Shown piece by piece: positions 23,354-34,999 of a stretch of DNA of 64,000 nucleotides. How positions within the stretch are numbered: the stretch's first letter is position 1; the number at the start of each line of letters is the position of its first letter. The notes under the pieces were generated by a model. That model did no database searches and was not told the origin of the DNA. It was given only the letters and a program-made list of their open reading frames with translations. Source of the DNA: Ancylostoma caninum (taxonomy: Eukaryota; Nematoda; Chromadorea; Rhabditida; Ancylostomatidae); the NCBI GenBank assembly GCA_037903475.1, contig JBAJFG010000562.1, positions 3,578,501 to 3,642,500 on the forward strand, given 5' to 3'. A program made the position numbers and the translations under genes.

Positions 23354-24247
23354 TTAGGTTGTAACATAAGTTTCCGCTGTTTTCACATAGGCATTTTCAA
23401 AGGCTTTTAATAAATGAATACCGATTGGATTTCGCACATATCTAGTTACTGTTTCGAAGCGAATGATCCCGCGAACATTCTGGGATGTGAAACCTATTTC
23501 TGCGTCTCATTTTGAAAATGTAATGAACTCCGAAGTAAACCGTTAAAGAATGCAAATTTGGTAGCTGCACTTCCACGCATAATAATTTTGTCATGACATT
23601 GCTTGAGGCCAACCAAATTCGGATGTAGTGATCTCTAGGCCATTCTCATTCTCCGTAAAACTTTCTTTCCTCACTTTATTGTTGTTCAGTCTCAGGCATA
23701 TTCACCAAACTTGGTAACCCAAAATTTTGATTATGCCACTTTTCTCTCTGGAGTTGGAGCAAATCGCAGTGGAATTTCTTGTACTGCGGCTACAAACATC
23801 AACAGTTTGCGGACACTTATCGGTAAAATTTTGGAACGGGTTCCAAGCGCTCTGTGGAAATCACGGCATATTGCCATACGGCGGAAAGCGCCTTAATTTT
23901 GTTGGTCGAACTCTCCGGGAATGCGAAGAAACCGCAGAGGAATTTTTAGAAGCGCATTATGTAGCATAAATCTAGCGCTAACCAAGCGTCGCTCATCACA
24001 TCATGAGAATGTCTGCTGAGCGAGAACCGATCTGCCAAAGTTAGTGACCTCCAGCACCGCCGACTCAGTTGTTTGCCTCGTAGTCCACAGATTTCTGGCG
24101 CAGCGGAGTCAAGCTCCTGCTGAAAAAACGGCAAATGGCAAGCGACTATTGTGGTGCATACTTTGTTTGATATCTGCTGTTATTTGATTTTTTATAAAGC
24201 TCTTTGTCGAAAATTTTAAATTAGCGGAGACTTATGTTCCAACCTAA
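23354..24247. mobile_element. mariner-type element with 25 bp TIRs and TA target
   Basis: The left end 'ttaggttgtaacataagttt' and the inverted right end 'ttaggttggaacataagtct' differ at two positions, and both continue 'ccgct'. TA dinucleotides flank both ends (23352-23353 and 24248-24249). The length is 894 bp. I could not recognise mariner transposase blocks inside, so it is a non-autonomous or badly decayed copy. Confidence 0.8.
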
Positions 24248-24549
24248 TAAGAAAACCAGTCACATCTTTGCCAACTATGTATTGAGGTCTTCACAAATCA
24301 TTTCAGGCCGTTCATATTTCTCACGCACCGTGTAAAGCTTGGTTGTTTCAGCGGGAAGCAGTCTCATTCATACTTGTCGGAGCTTCGATTATACTACGCA
24401 TGAATTAATCACTTAATTAGGAAACAACGATGAAAATAACACCCACAAAAGTACGAGAATACATCACACTTTCTAGTAATCTTTTACCCCTACTGTTGAG
24501 TGTAACTGGTGAGTGCCGAAGAAGACAGCGTACAATTCATGCAGAAGAA

Positions 24550-26388
24550 TGAGACGGCATACCCGACTCCGCTCGGGTGTTCTACTACATCGGCTACCTC
24601 ATACTGATGAAGACAATTGCTGCTGCCGATAAATTCATAGCGAATGCCCATAATTTTGGTGATAAACACATTAGCGAGGCTCAAGCGACCCTTCAGTAAC
24701 ACTCACCAACCCGTAAGCGAAAATCAGTAAGTTATTTCAATGAAAAATTCATGGGGAACGGTTGCCATATTCGTACTTATGTCTTTGGCGTTTTCGATTG
24801 ATCCAGTGAGCACGTTCTTACCCCGTTCTTCCAGAGGCGGGAGAAGAGCAGAGGAAATTACATAATCAATATTTTCCTGCAAAACAATTGTCATATTCGT
24901 GTTCAGCGTATTAGAAAACCTCAGTAAACACGTCTTCACCAGACAGTAGGTGAAAATAACAAAAAATCATTGAAAGAAGTAAATCGAAATCTCGCAAAAT
25001 AGTTGTCATGTTCGCATTCACCATATTGACGAACCCTAGTAGACATATCCCCAACGAGCCTCGGGCGAAAACCGCGAAAAATCAATAAAATCGATAAATC
25101 TATACTTCGTGCAAAACGGTCGTCATATTCGGGTTCATCGTACTGGTAAACCACAGTAGAAACGTCCTTACCCGTTCTCGAGCGAAAACGGAAAGAAAAA
25201 TCTATAAAATCAACAACTTGATAATTTGTGCAAAACGATTATCACGTTCGTGTGCAGCGCATTTAGAAACCCAGTAGACATGTCTTCAGCGACCCCAGGG
25301 CGGAGATAATGAAAAACAAATCGATAAATCGATATTTTGTGCAAGACGATTATCATATTGTACTCAGAGCATTGAGAAACCCCACTAGACATGTCATCAC
25401 CGATGCCTGAGCAAAGATCTATATATAGAACACTGAAACCATTACGACAAATTTTTAGAAATCTGGGCGACGCGCGTGGGCGCCAAATTCAAACGATAGG
25501 TATGCATCTGTAAGCAAGGTGCTGAAGAAGGGGGCTCGGAAACATGGGACACCATCCGAATAGGCCGGAGGGCCCCAGATACTGTTCGCCGGATATTATC
25601 GATTCAGGTATCGAATTATCGATCGATTTTATCGATTTTCCTCAGTTTAGCTCCAATTCGGATTGAAATGGGGATACTGGTGTTTTTCACCATCTGACGG
25701 CCAGTTTGAACGGCGTTTTTATTGACTAATTGATTTTATTGATGCAGGTTGTGCTGCAGTTGTGGCGGAACCGTGCCCATAGGAGTTTTTCACCACGCTG
25801 ATCACGAATCTGGCGGCCACTTTGCACGCCACTTACATGAGCCTTGAAGGGAGCTCGTTCGTGAAGAATATCGTGGTGTGAACGAGAATAGTTTTCATAT
25901 CTGACATTTTGAGGTTCAAGCCTACATTTCAACCAGGTTGGCGAGTCAGTTTTACCATCAAGCAACTACTAGTGAAAAACAAATCAATAAATCGAAATTT
26001 TGTTGCAAGACGATTATCACATTCGTTTTCAGAGCACTGAGAAACCTAGACAAGTCCTCACCAACCCTCGGGCAAAAGTATTGAAAAACCATAGCATCGA
26101 TAGATCGATATTTCGTGCAAAACAATTATCATATTCGTTTTCGGCACATCGAGAAACCCAAGCAGACATGTCTCCACCGTTTCTTGTGTAGAAATAGCGA
26201 AAAATCAATACAGTCGATACAATCGATACAATTTATCAATCGATTTTGCGTGGCGCGAAGTAGCGTAGAACCTCCGCCGGCCCATAGGGTGTTCGTGTGG
26301 AACGTTTGGTCTCGATCGCTTGATGTTCCGCTACTTCTATATGGAGCATACATACACACTTACAGACATTCTAATTCATATACACAGA
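24550..26388 (-). mobile_element. Helitron-like element 2, longer and interrupted
   Basis: On the minus strand it begins TCTGTGTATATG at 26388, preceded by A, and shares the first 130 bases with element 1, including the 'gccggcggaggtt' block. It ends in the hairpin (24560-24577, acccgactccgctcgggt on plus) and CTCA in place of CTAG. Several copies of the same internal unit of about 120 bases occur at 24720-25400 and 26000-26220. Between about 25440 and 25980 the repeat unit is lost and unrelated sequence is present, probably a nested insertion or capture. Confidence 0.75.
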
Positions 26389-29300
26389 TGCATGAAACAG
26401 AAGCCAGACGTATTGAACAAAGTGAGACATCGTTCACCTACAAGGCTACTTGCTTATATTACCATGTAAACTACTAATAAGTGGAAGAAATTCAATTTTC
26501 CGTCCCGCACAACGACCCCTTATACGAGAAAAAGAATAAGTAAATATGCCTCCCTCTGTTCTCGTCAGTCAATGAGGGAGACACACGAACAATGATAGAG
26601 AAAACAAAAATGACCTGTACGTTCCTTGTACTCTTCTAGGAATTCCAGCGGAAACAAGTAAAAATTTCCACAAATAAATAAAAATTTTCTTAAAATCCAG
26701 CAGGTTGTTAGACCTCGCCGGCACCCATTACGGCAGTAGTAATAAATTCAGCTTGGCAAACTGTGTGCAAAGGCTGAGACTCATTGCCTCCGTTAGTAAG
26801 TCTCCGAGAATGTCCTCCGTGTGTTTACCTCAGCAGTGTGCCACAACAGTTCTCCCGCACTCATGTGCAGCCTGGATGAGTACTTACCCGCGCTGTTACT
26901 CATTACAAATACTTTTGTAGCGGTTATTTTCTCATATTTTCTATTATTTTCTCACATTTATTCTTGTAACAGCAAATGTCTAGAAGCGCGACAATGGCAG
27001 CGATGATGTTATGTGTACCCTTCCCATGCCCTTCGCATGGGCGGACCTTGTCGGGATCAAAGAAGTGGGCGGAGTAGTCATACCCTGCAGTTATGGTGCC
27101 CACCACGCTATCAACACTCGTCCTATTTCTGTTATTTGGAAGCATAGCGTCGGATTTCGTTCAGAAGTGAGTTTATAGTGATGGTTAAATCAGTTAAACC
27201 ATAAAGGGTCTGAATTCACGGCAATAGGTAAGTCTTTTTAACCAAAACCACCAAAAAGTACATAATTTGTGTTCTTTCTTGAAAGAAATTGAATATATCC
27301 GAACTATCTTGTCATAGGACAGTGAAGACCTCAACTAGAAAGATGAGATACCCCTCCAAAACTAGACTGGGTTCTGTAGGCATGAAGGGGGGTGGGGGGG
27401 GGGGGGCAAAATGATGCTGATAGCTAGACTTCCAAAAATGAAGTTGTTAAAAAAAGTTGTCTTAGGTTCAGAGAGGGGATACTAAGTATTTGATGAATAT
27501 TAGAGAGAATAAAGTGTTGAAAGTACTTGAATCAATACTTTGATTGTTCGACGTCATAGTCGGACTAGTCTGACTGTGGATTAAATTCCCTCCAAGTTTC
27601 TCTGTCTCGGGTTGTTCTCATCCAGTTGAAGGACTTCCTTCGTTGAAATGACCTGGGGAATGTGTCGGAGGAGCACGTTAGAGCTTGACCGACGGTCCCT
27701 GGACGATTAGTGGAGTCCAGAAGGTTGTTCTGTATTCCTTCCACGCTACTGCTAAGGTGAAGTAAACTTTTTGCCTTCTTTCCAAAGGGGGATTCCCTGG
27801 ATCTTCCCTACTTCTGTAGAATTGCAAAGCTGGAGGTTGATTTCTGGTACTTGACATTTCTTTCTCCTTTGTACTACCATTTCATGTAATATTTGCGGCT
27901 GCTAATTCAAAAACAAATCAGCTTCTCGTAGGCTAAGGGTCTTTGCAATAGCGAGCGCGAAAATAACCAGCCTAGTGTGAATGAAAAAAAAAACGACAAG
28001 CCAATCTACACAAATGACATCGTCATTCGTTGCTTAGAATCGCGTCCCCCATGAAATAAATTAATCCTATCATCCATTCATCCTCAAGATGGCCACTCCT
28101 TTTCTTTTCTTTCTTGTTATTCCTACATTTTTTCCTTTTTCATCTCATTTATGGGTATTTATGAACAGGGTGGTCTGATATTCGTCTGGCATTCGAAGCT
28201 CTACATGATGTGAGATGATGGGTAAGCGTTCAACGGTTTCGTGAAAATACGAATTAGGGGTTGCTGATCCGTTCTCGTTTCAAAGGCCCCGGCTTGCATG
28301 CTCTGTGCGATTGGAGGTCTCTTCCACTTTTGAAGACCCGAAAATGCCTACGAGGGACTCCTTCATTATTCACAATCCCCTCCCATTGCTCAGCGCGGTA
28401 GCCGGACCCCGATATGGAGCCTCCTTCGCTTTTCATCCTTTTTACAATTCTCAAGTCATCGACGGGAGCATCCTTGCTGGGTCTGGGACCATTCTTGCTG
28501 GATCTGCTTCAGTTCATCCCGAAAATCTCTTCATCAAAATAGTCGGGGAAGAATCGCTTGTTTCTGAGCAAGTCTTTTACGGCACAGGGAATCTGAGGTG
28601 TGATCATGTGTTCTCCCTCTAACTTCATCATGCCCATTTTTCTCTCTGTAAAAAATGATTTCGAAATAATATATTGAACCTTGAGATGACCCGAAAAAAA
28701 AGAGTAAAGGCAGAAAAATTCCATATTTGGGCATTTACTGTTAAGACCTATGTATGGAGATATTCCTTGAGAATATTATTGCTCATTTTCGACAACACAT
28801 ATTTCTTATGACCTAGAAAGTCCTAGAAGGTATTTCCTTTCTCTCTCTCCACATTCGCAAAGAAATATCGCTGTGTTCTCACGTTTAGTGAAATACAGTA
28901 GATTTTCAGCTCAAAAATAAACCAGAAGGAACAAGCGGTAGTATCCATGTAGCTAGTCCAACTGAATTCTGCCGTACATGAGCCCTACGAGGGAAAAGAG
29001 TAGTGCATAACAGGAGATAACTAGGAAATAGTCGAGGATTAGCGATTTAACGAATTCAGAAATAAGCCATTGAGCTCCTCATAAGTTGCTGGGAGGTTCA
29101 CGGAACTTGAATAAATCCCTTTCTTGGAACGGCACCCACTGAACGAGTTAACAGCCGTGCACTATTCCGAAACATTGACAGACAAGGAAGTGAGATGCAT
29201 TAGCGCACTCTTTTTTCATGCATTTTGAAAGTGTCCTGGGATTTTCTCTAGCTAGAGGGAAAGGCGAGCAGTGATGTCACATGTGAATAATGCAAACCCA

Positions 29301-32300
29301 ATGATTTCGATGGTCATACAAAGTGGCGTATATCGTTCCTGAAACACAGTCCGTTCCATAAATTTAGTGATTGGTGAGGGAGGCAACAAAAACTACGAAA
29401 ATTAAGTTTTCGTTTTATGTTTTGCAAACTGCAGGGTTTTTGAGCTGAAAATGGAGGACGGTATACGGAAACAAAGATTGATTTCCGGATAACTTTTGGA
29501 CGCAATCAGCTGTTCCCAGAATATCAGCACTAACCATCGAGCTCACAGAGACTAGCTATGGACCCTTACCACCACCCGATCGTGTAGCGTGAACCCATTC
29601 TTTGTCTTTGAGCTTGAAAAAAATATCCTTGCATGGTTCCAAGATGCCTTTCATCACTGCATGAACTTATTGACCATCTTCAATTAAAGCTAAATCGCCT
29701 ATTCCGAGAAAGGAGCATAAGCAGCCTTACCGCATATCCTATCCATATACCCAATCGAGGAAACACGTGAGCGGGTCGGTAAGTCCTCGATTGAGTCCGT
29801 CTTAGCTTGATGTGGCCAATTTCTGATGGGTCCTACTGCTAGTATATTATCCAGAGCTGCTCCCTGCTATTTAAACTATTGTCTGACTCCGTGCAAGACG
29901 ATGATGCCTTCATATTACCCGCAGACAAGTCCCTGGAAAATACCGAATTAACTGAATCAAACTTTTTCTCATGCAAAACTACAAATGTGTGCACCGTGTT
30001 TGCACTGAATTCATACAGTAACTTTCGCTACATAGGCACCAATAAGAGCACAATCCTTCCTTCCTTCCTTACAACTACCAGCCAATAGCTCCAAAAATAA
30101 TCCGGATAGTTAATTCCTTGATTTCTTTTTATTCCAAAAAACAAAAGTATGTCTCGTAGCTGTATGAAACCTCCCCTGTCATTTGATCGCAGTTTATTTC
30201 AACACTCTTACTTCAGGATCCACCCCTGTACCATTTCCCATCCGTGTGTCATCTGATACCCCTTGAGTATATGCATTCATGTTGATTCATCAACGCGCGC
30301 TCAATTTTCTCATCTGAAGAGTTCATAGCTATTAAAAAATCCATCTGATGCTCTCCTGCTTTCATCACATAGCTTGGCATGAGATGTGGGGCACCATTTC
30401 CTATATGGATTCTGTACCAAGACTCGGCCGGCCTGTTAAGTGTACATCTCCTTGGATGAATCGTTTTTTTTAAATCTAAGGCAGCAGAGTCACTGAGGTC
30501 ATTCCCAAAAAAAGGGCGTAGCTATACTACCTGTATGAGCTATTCATGCAGCAAGCAGATTTTAATGTTCCCCTGCTCACTCTTCTTTGAGTTCTCCATA
30601 GAGATCCGCTTCCTCTTTGTTGACTATTGGTCCTCTATGCTTTGTAAACCTTTCTAATCGATTTTTTCGCGACTTATAACAAGTTGAGGGCCTGCGAATC
30701 GTTCCGAGGCTTCACGACGTACAATGTAAAAATAAGTAGAACTTATTTGTTCATACAACATGTGTACAGGTCAAATGATTTCTTCTCTCATAACATTTCC
30801 ATATTTTATCACACTAATTTCATTATCAGATTATATGTTGTACATGCACACAGAGTTACTGGACAGAATTTAATTTTTTTTTTCGAAACCATGGAAGGCA
30901 CTGTCCAAGTCAAGCACCATTGAAGTGAGCAGTGATTCCCCATTCCTCTCCCATTTTACTAGCTCGGCTTGAATGGATTACCGGGTGGCTCGGTTCAAAG
31001 AACAACAACAATACTTCTTAGTGTTTAAATTCCACGAGCCTCCTTTTCCCAGATAAAACTACAAATGAAACAAGCACTATCGCGTTATGTAAAGCGAAAT
31101 TTGTTCCAAAGAAAACCAAAAACTGAACTACTAAAAAGTAGAAGTGTTGAAATTGAACGAGGCTTGTGGAGGCGCTAATATCTAGCATTAATTTAGCATA
31201 TGTACAATTATTCAGCGTTTTTTCCTGCACATTTTTAGCCTGTTAATGGCAATTTGGTTAATTTTTCTAGCGAAATATTCTCTACTGTTTTCCTACAAAA
31301 TATCAAATATCGTTAACCACATTCATGTTGGTTACACTATGCTCCACTGTTTCGAGGATCTCAGTGGCGTATAAACAGACAATGAACTCCAATTTACATT
31401 CTGATGACGTGAGTTTGAATAACAAGTCGGGAGGAAGCGGGCTAACGGATCTAATGATCGTGTACTTCTTTCAGATGTGAAAGGGGACCCAATGTTTGGC
31501 AATTGACTCAAAGACCTACCAATTCACCATTGTTTGGCGGCACAAAGAACCGGCCAAATTGCGGGAATTCACTGGATGATTTCCGCACCTGCTTTGCAAC
31601 CATCAAATTGCCGAACAATTTCAACACTTTTTGATCTTTTCACAACGAAAACAAAAATCTTCGATGATCATACACCGAGCGGACAATATTCTTATGCGAG
31701 GTAACTTTAGGGGGTCATTAAAAAGAAACCTTAACTGAACACTTGTAACTATGCCATGCTCTTGATCTAACCACACTGTCTATGTAATCATCTACACAGT
31801 CGAAATATAATCCAGAAAAGAAACTGAATGAGAGACGGAATGATGGAAGCTGCCGCCATGCTTCACGTCGAGTATAGCACCTTACGTTGTCATAGGTCGC
31901 CATAGCTGGCGACATCAATTCCGATATGTATCGATTTTGGGCTGGATATCGCTGGTGTCGCTGCTACACTAGCTGCCATAAATCGATACGTATCAGAACC
32001 AAAGCTGATCGAGTGACGACGACTCTGTATTCCATGCGGGGTGTGGCTGTGTTTATACTTCATCGCAAGACGATGGCGAAGCGGCGACGGTCACAACATG
32101 CGTGACACGATGCGTAGCGGACTAATTATGCTGTCAATTGGAAGTATTGGATGAAGAACGAAATGAACGCAGATTTAATCGACAGCGCCGACGAAAATAT
32201 AGCTAGCAGATAAAAGGCGAATTTGTTCGACCCATTACGTGATTCTCGAAGAAAAAAGGATAGACAGCTCTGGCTCTGACACGACAACAACGTAATCATA

Positions 32301-32680
32301 CTACATATGCGCATGATTTCACACTGCACCAGCCGTTTTCGGGTAGTTCTCTTGTGTGCGACATTCCTTTCACGATAAAGTATGAACACAGCTGCAACTT
32401 AAGGAAGAGTGGTACAACACACTTTATGCTAGGAATGAGGAAAGAGGGGGAGGAGAGGACAGCTCGGTTGGGAAGGGGAGCATCTCACTAATACTGCATG
32501 TCCTTGAGAGGTGCAAACCCGAGGCCAACGCTCTAAAGGTAGGAGTTAAAAATCCTTACAAACTGCTTCTTTCTATTCTTATTTCCATTCCTATTTCTAT
32601 TCTTATTCCACAGCCTTTCCCTCCTCGCAACACGTTTGGACCCGTAAAATCAACGTTAGTCTCAAATGAATTGGCGTCAA
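26389..32680. other. Long stretch without a recognised gene
   Basis: I looked at both strands and found no convincing exon chain, tRNA or complete mobile element. Homopolymer G occurs at about 27387-27407. The longest frame, at 28305-28622, has no domain I recognise and no splice partners. Small inverted words around 31900-32010 ('gatacatatc'/'gatacgtatc') hint at an old element. Unrecognised exons may exist. Confidence 0.4.
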
Positions 32681-33326
32681 CATACAATACTGCTCATGGG
32701 ATCGCGAAAACCGACGGTCGCTTCGCGGAGTCACCGTCGCGCACCGTCGCTTCGCCATAACTTGCTTAGAACTGCCCCAATCAAAGCGTTTTGGTCACCA
32801 ATGGATTTTTCTCGTCGATATCTTTCGAATGACCTACCGAATGTGGGGGAATGCCTTCTGCTTAGTGGTTTTCGCCAAGTAATCGATATATCGATCGATG
32901 CCATGTAATGGATCGAATCTGTAGTAGCGGAAATACGCGCGATGAGTCGGAACTGAAGCTCGATTTCGATGATTTTCTCTAAACAAGGGCAAAAACTTTC
33001 AAAATCACGCACAAAAGCGCAGAACTGGGCAAAATCATCGAAATCGGGCTTCAGTTCCGACTCATCGCGCGCATTTCTGCTACTACAGATTCGATCCATT
33101 ACATGGCATCGATCGATATATCGATTACTTGGCGAAAACCAGTAAGCAGAAGGCATACCCCCACATTCGGTAGGTCATTCGAAAGATCTCGACGAGACAA
33201 ATCGATTGGTGACCAAAACGTTTTGATTGGGGCAGTTCTAAGCAAGTTATGGCGAAGCGACGGTGCGCGACGGTGACTCCGCGAAGCGACCGTCGGTTTT
33301 CGCGATCCCATGAGCAGTATTGTATG
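32681..33326. repeat. Long, nearly perfect inverted repeat, 296 bp arms
   Basis: The arms 32681-32976 and 33031-33326 differ at only about ten positions and are separated by about 54 bases. The outer ends are 'catacaatactgctcatggg' and its inverse. The arms contain 'aatcgatatatcgatcgatg', itself nearly palindromic. Two similar open frames, one per arm on opposite strands, are the same sequence read twice. Arm identity points to recent formation or ongoing correction. A transcript through it would form long double-stranded RNA. No transposase or target duplication is seen. Confidence 0.9.
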
Positions 33327-33782
33327 CACATTCCATATACACATCTCATGATGAGGTCGGTCCAGGCCACATGAAGTTAGCATGAAATTTGCATGACGTA
33401 TTCATAGCAAAAAATTGTTGCAAATCTCTCTTGAAGCATGCTTGGCTCCATTTCCCGGCAACTCGGTATTTCTTATTCGTAATAGCTCGACTGCAGAGAA
33501 GCTCTGCCTCGAGAACCCAACAACAAAATTCTGAAAATTTCAGCAAGCGCAAATATTTATGTGTGATGAAGATGGGTCGGATTCACTCATAACAGTTAGC
33601 AGCATGGCATTAATTAATAATGAGTGCATAGTAACCATCTACAATGAAGCGATGCTTGTTTTTTTTTTGTTACTAGGATACAAATTACTCCCCAAAGCAT
33701 TTCCTTACTCCGAAACTCTGACAAATGCAGTCGCCATGGATTTGTTATGAATTGCCTATTCCAGTAAAAATTAATTTTTCAG

Positions 33783-33836
33783 AAGGTTCAACAACGACTT
33801 CTACGGGCTCCTCAACAAATACCAGACTCAACAAAA
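33783..33836 (+). other. Exon paralogous to the one at 38121
   Basis: TTTTTCAG|A and AA|GTGAGC bound a 54 base exon encoding RFNNDFYGLLNKYQTQQ. It is closely related in sequence and identical in phase to the exon at 38121-38177 (RFNNDFYNLLGKYQERPV). It could be a duplicated or alternative exon of the unknown gene, or a fragment of a neighbouring paralogue. No matching partner exon of good quality was found just upstream. Confidence 0.5.
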
Positions 33837-34319
33837 GTGAGCTTTTTACTGAAGACAATAGTATTGTTTCAGTTGCATTTTGTATGACTAGGATTCAATG
33901 ATACGTCAATAGCCAATTACGTGAAAAAAAGCACAAAAACTGAGATAATTGAACCCTCGATTCAATACGCATCCACTATTAATGAATAATATTGCCCATT
34001 CAAACTCATTAACATTAGCTTACTCATTAAAAATGCCAACATTACTTTACTTATGTTGTTCCTATACTCCTTGCGGGGTGTAACGTACCCAGCCCCTTCG
34101 GCTGCCTTTGTGGTGGTTTTGGTACGTATCGATTATTGGCCGGCGACAGCTGCCAGAATGCCAAGGAGTATGCGCTACCTATGATCGACATGAACCAAAA
34201 TCACTGTCGTAGCTCCCGTAACGACTCAAAGGCAAGGTCAGGGCAGAATTTCGGTTTACATATTTCCACTGAATTCGTCGCCCACGGCGACGTCCTGAAC
34301 AAAAACAATAGAAACATAC

Positions 34320-34556
34320 CAGTGGCGGACGCAGAAAGTGGGCGGGAGGGGGGGGGGGCGTGGGAAGAAAAGTGGGGTCTCCGCCGTTTTGGGGACCCAG
34401 ACGGAAAATAAAATTAATAGTAATATTAATTATAATAATAAACAATAAATAAAAAATATATTAAAAATAATAATAAAAATAAACAATTAAAAATAAACTA
34501 ACACAAGATTTTTATTTGTACCCCCCACCCCGCCCTCCCCCCTGCGTCCGCCACTG
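34320..34556. mobile_element. hAT-type MITE with perfect 8 bp target duplication
   Basis: The element is 237 bp. Its ends are 'cagtggcggacgcag' and the exact inverse, continuing into G-rich/C-rich subterminal stretches. The flanking octamer AAACATAC is identical at 34312-34319 and 34557-34564. An 8 bp duplication with CAGTGGC-like ends is characteristic of hAT transposons. The interior is almost pure A/T and encodes nothing. Confidence 0.92.
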
Positions 34557-34727
34557 AAACATACTCAATCAATCCCATAACTCACGATTTCCATCAACCA
34601 ATTTGCGCAGTGGGTTTGGGCGTTTGCTGAGTCCGTGCTTCCAAATAACACTAGACCGAATACATCATATGCTGTCTTTTATGGCATCGTAGGGCAAAAT
34701 TCGTATCGGGAGAGCTGCATATACAAA

Positions 34728-34961
34728 GTGTACTCTGTTATTTCAAGGATGCCTGTGGCAGGAGTTTATCTGCAGTTACGACCGCAGTGCCATCGGTCAG
34801 CCGATCGGATAGTTCAGTCTAGTTTTTACACTTTCTTCCATTTTAATGTTTCCGATCAACTGTCTCCGACTGAACTAGCCGACCGGCTGGCCGATAGGAC
34901 TGCTGTCGTAATTGCAGACAAAGTCCTCCCATAGGCACTCTCTGACCTAACAGACCATACT
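34728..34961. mobile_element. MITE of the 'gcaattgcgaccgcagt' family, copy 1
   Basis: Inverted ends pair about 34728-34820 with 34870-34961: 'ctgcagttacgaccgcagt' against the inverse of 'actgctgtcgtaattgcag', and 'ggtcagccgatcgg' against 'ccgaccggctggcc'. The same words in the same order occur in the element at 63047-63315. It encodes no protein; frames inside it are chance. Confidence 0.7.
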
Positions 34962-34999
34962 ATGTAAGTGCAGTCCTCCCAATACGATTTTTGCTACGA

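Noticed and set aside
28305..28622. Open frame of 105 codons
   Set aside because: No domain, no signal, no splice partner; base composition is not clearly coding.
32666..33383. Two similar open frames of 80-94 codons on opposite strands
   Set aside because: They are one sequence read from each arm of the inverted repeat, without domain content.
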